Origin: Lachnospiraceae bacterium
GTDB lineage: Bacteria > Bacillota > Clostridia > Lachnospirales > Lachnospiraceae
Reading direction: 5' to 3'
DNA: 64,000 bases
Assembly: GCA_015057405.1 (NCBI GenBank)
Contig: SVEK01000008.1
Span: 1-64,000, forward strand
The notes under the pieces were generated by a model. The model worked only from the letters and a program-made list of their open reading frames with translations, was not told the origin of the DNA and made no database searches. This document shows positions 59,810-64,000 of the stretch, one piece after another. How positions within the stretch are numbered: the stretch's first letter is position 1; each line of letters opens with the position of its first letter. The position numbers and the translations under genes were made by a program.

Positions 59810-60796
59810 ATGAAAAAGAAAGTACTTTTACTAATGTGTATTGCATTGTCATTATGTAGTTTTTCAAGCGCAGGGGCTGCATCTCCTGCAACAACAAAAA
59901 TGAAAATGAATAAGAGCGAACATAATCTTTCGATGTATATTGATTATGACGGACAGCTCTCAATATCCCAGTTTGATTATTCACCAAATCAAATCTCTGA
60001 AACCGGCACAGTATCAGCATCCGATACTTATGATGTTATTGTATATAAAAACAACGATTCTGAAATTCAAAAAGAACGTCAGGTTGTGTCCGCGGACGAT
60101 TACATATGGTGCGGAAAAGAGATTAACAAAGACGGTGATATCATCGTTGCAGGCAAGAAAGACAATTCAGTACATTTTGTTATGTATAACCAGGAAGGAA
60201 CTGTAATATCTGATATATATGACAAGACAACTGCCAAACAGGTAGATGATGTTGCCATTAAGGATAATACAATCTATTATGTGTGCACAAAAAAAGACAG
60301 CTATTATCTAAGAAGTATAGACGTTAAAACCGGTGATGTGAAATTTTCAAAGAAAATAACCAAAAAACGCAATGTACGTAATAAGGTGAGTATAATTAAC
60401 AATAGATTGTACGTAATATTTAATAACAAAATTAATTCATATTCCTTAAAAGGTAAGTTAGCCAAAACATACACTCTTCCAAAGTTAAAAGAAAATATAA
60501 TAAAACTAAGTGATTATTCCAAGAAAAATCCTGTAATCTCCATATGCGATAGCATTTGTATTAACGGCAAATATCTTTATTATTCTAATGGTCAGAAAGG
60601 AATATACAGATGCCCGGTTAATAATTCCAAAAAAGGTTTTAAGTTATTCTATGATGCAAAAAAAGATAAACGCTTTAAGGATGGTTTATTATATGACATG
60701 TGTATTTTGAATAACAAAACATTTTATGTCTCATTTTATGATAAAAACGATACGGATTGCACCGGCCCACAGTGGGTAATCAAATACGAAAAATAA
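59810..60796 (+). CDS. Secreted hypothetical protein, possibly beta-propeller-like
   Basis: The start is ATG 59810, with GGAGG upstream. The 328-residue product has a signal peptide (VLLLMCIALSLCSFSSAGAA). The mature part is beta rich, with a repeating pattern of short strands (WCGKEINKDGDIIVAGKKDN, VDDVAIKDNTIYYVCTKKDS, KVSIINNRLYVIFNNKIN), as in secreted proteins that read out values in a propeller. No catalytic motif is visible. It is a single gene after the lipoprotein cluster, followed by a terminator. Function is unknown. Confidence 0.65.
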   Translation: MKKKVLLLMCIALSLCSFSSAGAASPATTKMKMNKSEHNLSMYIDYDGQLSISQFDYSPNQISETGTVSASDTYDVIVYKNNDSEIQKERQVVSADDYIWCGKEINKDGDIIVAGKKDNSVHFVMYNQEGTVISDIYDKTTAKQVDDVAIKDNTIYYVCTKKDSYYLRSIDVKTGDVKFSKKITKKRNVRNKVSIINNRLYVIFNNKINSYSLKGKLAKTYTLPKLKENIIKLSDYSKKNPVISICDSICINGKYLYYSNGQKGIYRCPVNNSKKGFKLFYDAKKDKRFKDGLLYDMCILNNKTFYVSFYDKNDTDCTGPQWVIKYEK

Positions 60797-60840
60797 ACTG
60801 TTATTTCTTAAGAAATTCAGATTGTCTATGATAATGACAG

Positions 60841-60880
60841 AGCAGAAAGTTCAGATGATGAGCTTTCTGCTCTTGTTTTA
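60841..60880 (+). terminator. Intrinsic terminator after the secreted protein gene
   Basis: AGCAGAAAG and CTTTCTGCT form a perfect 9-bp stem (with further GA pairing), followed by a T-rich tail (CTTGTTTTA). Confidence 0.8.
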
Positions 60881-61032
60881 TATAACAAGACACGTTGTGC
60901 ATGTTCAATAGCAGGCGAAAATTCCCGCCTGTGATTTAACGAAGAATGCAATTTATTCCGGGAGTCGTCCTTCATACATAATTCTCAAATTGCCACCAAT
61001 GAGACACCACCAACGAATCCCACTAACATAAT

Positions 61033-62379
61033 TTAATTAACCCGGGTACAAGCTGTCCGTCTCTGATACACATAAACACCTACACATATTAGTGCGGACA
61101 ACAACGAACCTAACGGAGCGGCCCATCCCATAGGATATAAGCTGTCCGGCCATATTTTGCTGAAAAAATACGCTCCCGGAATTCGAACCAGAATTATCGC
61201 CACTATATTATGAACGAATGACACCATTGAATTTCTGTCTCCGCAAAAATATCCGCTAAAGCAAAAATGGAAGGCTGCAAAAAATGCATCGAATGAATAT
61301 GATTTCAAATATGCGCATCCGGCTGCAAGCACAGGAAGCTCTTTTGTAAATAATCCCACAAGAGTATTCGGTAAAAACTGACTGTATACTCCGCAGAACA
61401 GTCCCCAAAATGCCGTTATGGCAAGACCATAATACAGACTCTTCCTTGCCCTCTCAGGCTTTCCTGCACCCATATTCTGTGCAACAATAGCTGATATGGC
61501 TGACAAGAATGCCGACGGAACCAAAAACATAAAACCGATTATTTTCTCAACAATTCCAACGCTGGCGGCGGCAATCAGTCCTCTGCTGTTTGCAATTATG
61601 GTTATTACAATAAACGCAATCTGTACCATTCCGTCCTGAAGAGCAATAGGAGCTCCCACCTTAAGAATTTTACCGATTGTATATCTATCTGTTTTAATAT
61701 CCCTAAGTTTCAGGCTAAATCCAAGTTTAATCCTGCGAATAGCTATCAGCGAAATAAGTACACTTACTGCCTGACCTATTATCGTTGCCAATGCCGCACC
61801 TGTTGCACCAAGTCCCAATCCACCAATCAACACAAAATCCAGAACAACATTAACAACACATGCTATTGCAACAAATATCATAGGATGCTTTGAATCTCCT
61901 GCCCCTCTGAATATACTGCTTATAACATTGTAAAAAACTATAAATGGAATTCCCGCAAAGCATATGTTCAAGTATATCACAGTCTGTTCTAAAGACTCCT
62001 TTGGTGTATGCATTACATTTGCAATTCCATTAGATACCGCAAGCAGAATCATTACCAGTGCTACCGCAAGAACTGCAAAAAAACATACAGAAGTTCCGAC
62101 AACAGCCGTTGCTCCCTTTTTATCCTTTGCACCCACACATCGCCCAACATGCACGGTCGTTCCCATGGCAAATCCGAGAATAATTACCGTCAGCATATGC
62201 ATAACCTGACTGCCTACAGATACCGCAGTAGTAACAGACGCATCATTATAAATACCAACAACAAACAGGTCTGCAATGCCATAGAACGTCTGCATGAACG
62301 CAGCTAAAAGATATGGCATTGCAAACCTTATTAATTTCTTTCCTACATTTCCGGTTGTTAAATCATTAGTATCCGTCAT
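61033..62379 (-). CDS. MATE-family multidrug/organic cation exporter
   Basis: MATE transporters export drugs or cationic compounds using Na+ or H+. The 448-residue product has twelve predicted transmembrane helices in two six-helix halves, with the DinF/NorM-like signatures RFAMPYLLAAFMQTFYGIAD at the start, GAGDSKHPMIFVAIACVVNV in the middle and MAFG-type loops; the second half begins around GAPIALQDGMVQIAF. No other efflux gene or regulator is adjacent. The substrate is unknown. It is convergent with the secreted protein gene. Confidence 0.9.
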   Translation of the reverse strand: MTDTNDLTTGNVGKKLIRFAMPYLLAAFMQTFYGIADLFVVGIYNDASVTTAVSVGSQVMHMLTVIILGFAMGTTVHVGRCVGAKDKKGATAVVGTSVCFFAVLAVALVMILLAVSNGIANVMHTPKESLEQTVIYLNICFAGIPFIVFYNVISSIFRGAGDSKHPMIFVAIACVVNVVLDFVLIGGLGLGATGAALATIIGQAVSVLISLIAIRRIKLGFSLKLRDIKTDRYTIGKILKVGAPIALQDGMVQIAFIVITIIANSRGLIAAASVGIVEKIIGFMFLVPSAFLSAISAIVAQNMGAGKPERARKSLYYGLAITAFWGLFCGVYSQFLPNTLVGLFTKELPVLAAGCAYLKSYSFDAFFAAFHFCFSGYFCGDRNSMVSFVHNIVAIILVRIPGAYFFSKIWPDSLYPMGWAAPLGSLLSALICVGVYVYQRRTACTRVN

Positions 62380-62427
62380 GTTATCGCAGTCCGTCTTATA
62401 TTCAATAAGACTTTTTCATTTCTTATT

Positions 62428-63603
62428 TTAGTGGTGGAAAAGACGAAGTCCTGTAAAGCACATTGCTATTCCAAGTCTGTCACAAGTATCAATTACATCC
62501 TGATCACGAATTGAACCTCCAGGCTGTGCAATATACTTAACACCGCTTCTTGCTGCTCTTTCTACATTATCATCAAATGGGAAGAATGCATCTGAACCAA
62601 GAGTAATGTCTGTAGCCAAAGAAAGCCATTTCTGTTTATCTGATGCAGAAAATACTTCAGGTTTCTCAGTAAATATATTCTCCCATTTACCGTCTGCAAG
62701 TACATCCATATAATCCTCACCAATGTACAAATCAATTGCATTGTCACGTTCAGCACGTTTCAAACCATCTTTGAAAGGAAGGTTAAGAACCTGTGGTGAC
62801 TGACGAAGAAGCCAATTATCAGCCTTGCTTCCGGCAAGTCTTGTACAATGGATACGTGACTGCTGACCTGCACCGATTCCGATTGCCTGTCCGTTAGTTA
62901 CATAACATACGGAATTGGACTGGGTGTACTTAAGTGTAATCATAGCAATTGCCATATCATCCTTAATCTCTTTAGGAATATCCTTGTTCTTAGTTACAAC
63001 ATTAGCAAAGAACTCGTCATCAATAACAAGCTCATTTCTACCCTGTTCAAATGTAATACCAAATACTTCTTTACGTTCAATTTCCTCAGGAACATACTCA
63101 GGATCTATCTGAATAATTGCATAAGCACCCTTTTTCTTTTCTTTAAGAATCTCCAATGCTTCCGGCTCGTAACCAGGTGCGATAATTCCGTCAGAAAACT
63201 CTCTCTTAATCACATTTGCAGTACATACATCACATACATCTGACAATGCAATAAAATCACCATATGAAGACATTCTGTCTGCACCTCTGGCTCTTGCGTA
63301 TGCTGCTGCAAGTGGTGTAAGCTCTCCAAGGTCATCAACCCAGTATATTTTAGCTTCTATATCTGACAAAGGTCTTCCTATTGCTGCTCCGGCAGGAGAT
63401 ACATGCTTAAATGATGTTGCAGCAGGTAAACCTGTCGCAGCTTTAAGCTCTTTTACAAGCTGCCAGCCGTTAAATGCATCCATAAAATTAATATATCCCG
63501 GCTTACCGTTAAGTACTTCGATTGGAAGTTCTCCTTCATTCATAAAAATTCTTGATGGTTTCTGATTAGGGTTACATCCGTATTTTAATTCTAATTCTTT
63601 CAT
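62428..63603 (-). CDS. Stand-alone AICAR transformylase (phosphoribosylaminoimidazolecarboxamide formyltransferase)
   Basis: The enzyme formylates AICAR, the second-to-last step of purine synthesis. In most bacteria this is the C-terminal half of PurH fused to IMP cyclohydrolase; here the 391-residue protein has only the transformylase half. Visible motifs are [15 protein letters not shown] at the start, [10 protein letters not shown], the catalytic Lys-His pair and the TQSNSVCYV loop, [12 protein letters not shown] and the [12 protein letters not shown] block. The cyclohydrolase step seems to be supplied by the separate PurO-like gene just upstream, at the window edge. GGAG precedes the ATG. 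Confidence 0.9.
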   Translation of the reverse strand: MKELELKYGCNPNQKPSRIFMNEGELPIEVLNGKPGYINFMDAFNGWQLVKELKAATGLPAATSFKHVSPAGAAIGRPLSDIEAKIYWVDDLGELTPLAAAYARARGADRMSSYGDFIALSDVCDVCTANVIKREFSDGIIAPGYEPEALEILKEKKKGAYAIIQIDPEYVPEEIERKEVFGITFEQGRNELVIDDEFFANVVTKNKDIPKEIKDDMAIAMITLKYTQSNSVCYVTNGQAIGIGAGQQSRIHCTRLAGSKADNWLLRQSPQVLNLPFKDGLKRAERDNAIDLYIGEDYMDVLADGKWENIFTEKPEVFSASDKQKWLSLATDITLGSDAFFPFDDNVERAARSGVKYIAQPGGSIRDQDVIDTCDRLGIAMCFTGLRLFHH

Positions 63604-63704
63604 AATATTTCTCCTTTACTGTCATGTAATTATATACTGTTTTATGTTGTTACACCATATTATTAGTATTACTGTGCTTGTAATTAATGTTGCTGTGCTG
63701 TTTT

Positions 63705-64000
63705 TTACTCATTCTTATTAACAATCTTAGTTTCGTATGTTCCGTCTTCAATATTGATATACCTTACAAAAAGGGACACTTTATTATCTTCGTTAAGACT
63801 TGTCCAAAGCATATTAGTAAACTCATCCATGTCATCTGACATAGCTACAAGCTTAGGCTCTCCTTCAAAACTTGGAAGCGGATTGCCGTCACACATATAA
63901 GTATGAATAAAATGACCTTCACCGGCTACCGGTGCCGCATAATCAAATGTATATCTGTTACAAGAAGCACCATTACCGTTATTACTTTTAAGAATAGACA
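63705..64000 (-). CDS. purO: IMP cyclohydrolase (PurO-like), 3' part only
   Basis: The frame enters from the right window edge and encodes about 97 residues ending KIVNKNE. The block NRYTFDYAAPVAGEGHFIHTY followed by MCDGNPLPSFEGEP matches the C-terminal half of PurO-type IMP cyclohydrolases (PF07826), best known from archaea and also present in Lachnospiraceae, which close the purine ring of FAICAR to IMP. Its location next to the stand-alone AICAR transformylase fits a split final purine pathway. The N-terminal half is outside the window. The first in-frame ATG in the window (63896) is internal. Confidence 0.8.
   Translation of the reverse strand, partial: SILKSNNGNGASCNRYTFDYAAPVAGEGHFIHTYMCDGNPLPSFEGEPKLVAMSDDMDEFTNMLWTSLNEDNKVSLFVRYINIEDGTYETKIVNKNE

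Overview
The window looks like a chromosomal segment of a low-GC Firmicute of the family Lachnospiraceae. This rests on family-typical genes (DUF5688, DUF3842, YjfB, a single-chain GlyS, pyruvate phosphate dikinase, SpoIIM, a stand-alone AICAR transformylase next to a PurO-like IMP cyclohydrolase), on AGGAGG-type ribosome binding sites and on AT-rich codon use. Genus and species cannot be fixed by eye. No rRNA or tRNA gene was seen.

Left edge, 1-2.9 kb (minus strand): remains of a type II CRISPR-Cas locus. A 5'-truncated cas1 is followed by cas2 and then by three copies of a 36-bp repeat with CRISPR-like ends (GTTGAA...TTCAAC). The DNA between repeats is not 30-bp spacers but 502 and 858 bp of phage-like genes cut at the repeat edges. 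An IS256-type element closes the window edge. The cas1 remnant abuts an ABC exporter pair (2.9-5.9 kb) whose leader carries a yybP-ykoY-type (Mn2+) riboswitch, a terminator and a promoter.

Accessory and defence region, 6.2-22.5 kb (minus strand), inserted at the ppdK terminator: small mobile-element genes, a DUF5688 gene and an HNH endonuclease, then the operon HTH-hsdR-hsdM-hsdS followed by a 1,122-residue protein. I read that protein as two RNase III-like folds, each followed by a dsRNA-binding domain, fused to a SNF2-type helicase. It is Dicer-like in its parts list, but the RNase III catalytic residues appear lost. Upstream lie four small (mostly membrane) proteins, an HNH-like protein of unknown function and a frameshifted EVE-domain gene. 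The RNase III/dsRBD/SNF2 fusion and the giant-spacer array are the two most unusual things in the window.

Core region, 22.5-56.8 kb: ppdK, a lipid kinase, queA, a ppx-ppk polyphosphate operon, yjfB, a secreted subtilase, a GGDEF cyclase, the divergent pdxR/pdxK pair (vitamin B6 salvage), glyS, DUF3842, an AraC regulator, DAHP synthase, spoIIM, a NUDIX hydrolase, pepD, a UPF0210/ACT pair, a YycJ-like MBL protein, an FtsA-like protein with a long C-terminal extension, an XRE regulator, a nucleoside deoxyribosyltransferase-like protein, recO, era, an M16C peptidase and a cold-shock gene.

Right end, 57-64 kb: three tandem paralogous lipoproteins with duplicated intergenic DNA containing a 53-bp hairpin, plus the remnant of a fourth; a secreted protein; a MATE transporter; and the last two steps of purine synthesis as separate proteins (AICAR transformylase and the 3' part of an IMP cyclohydrolase).
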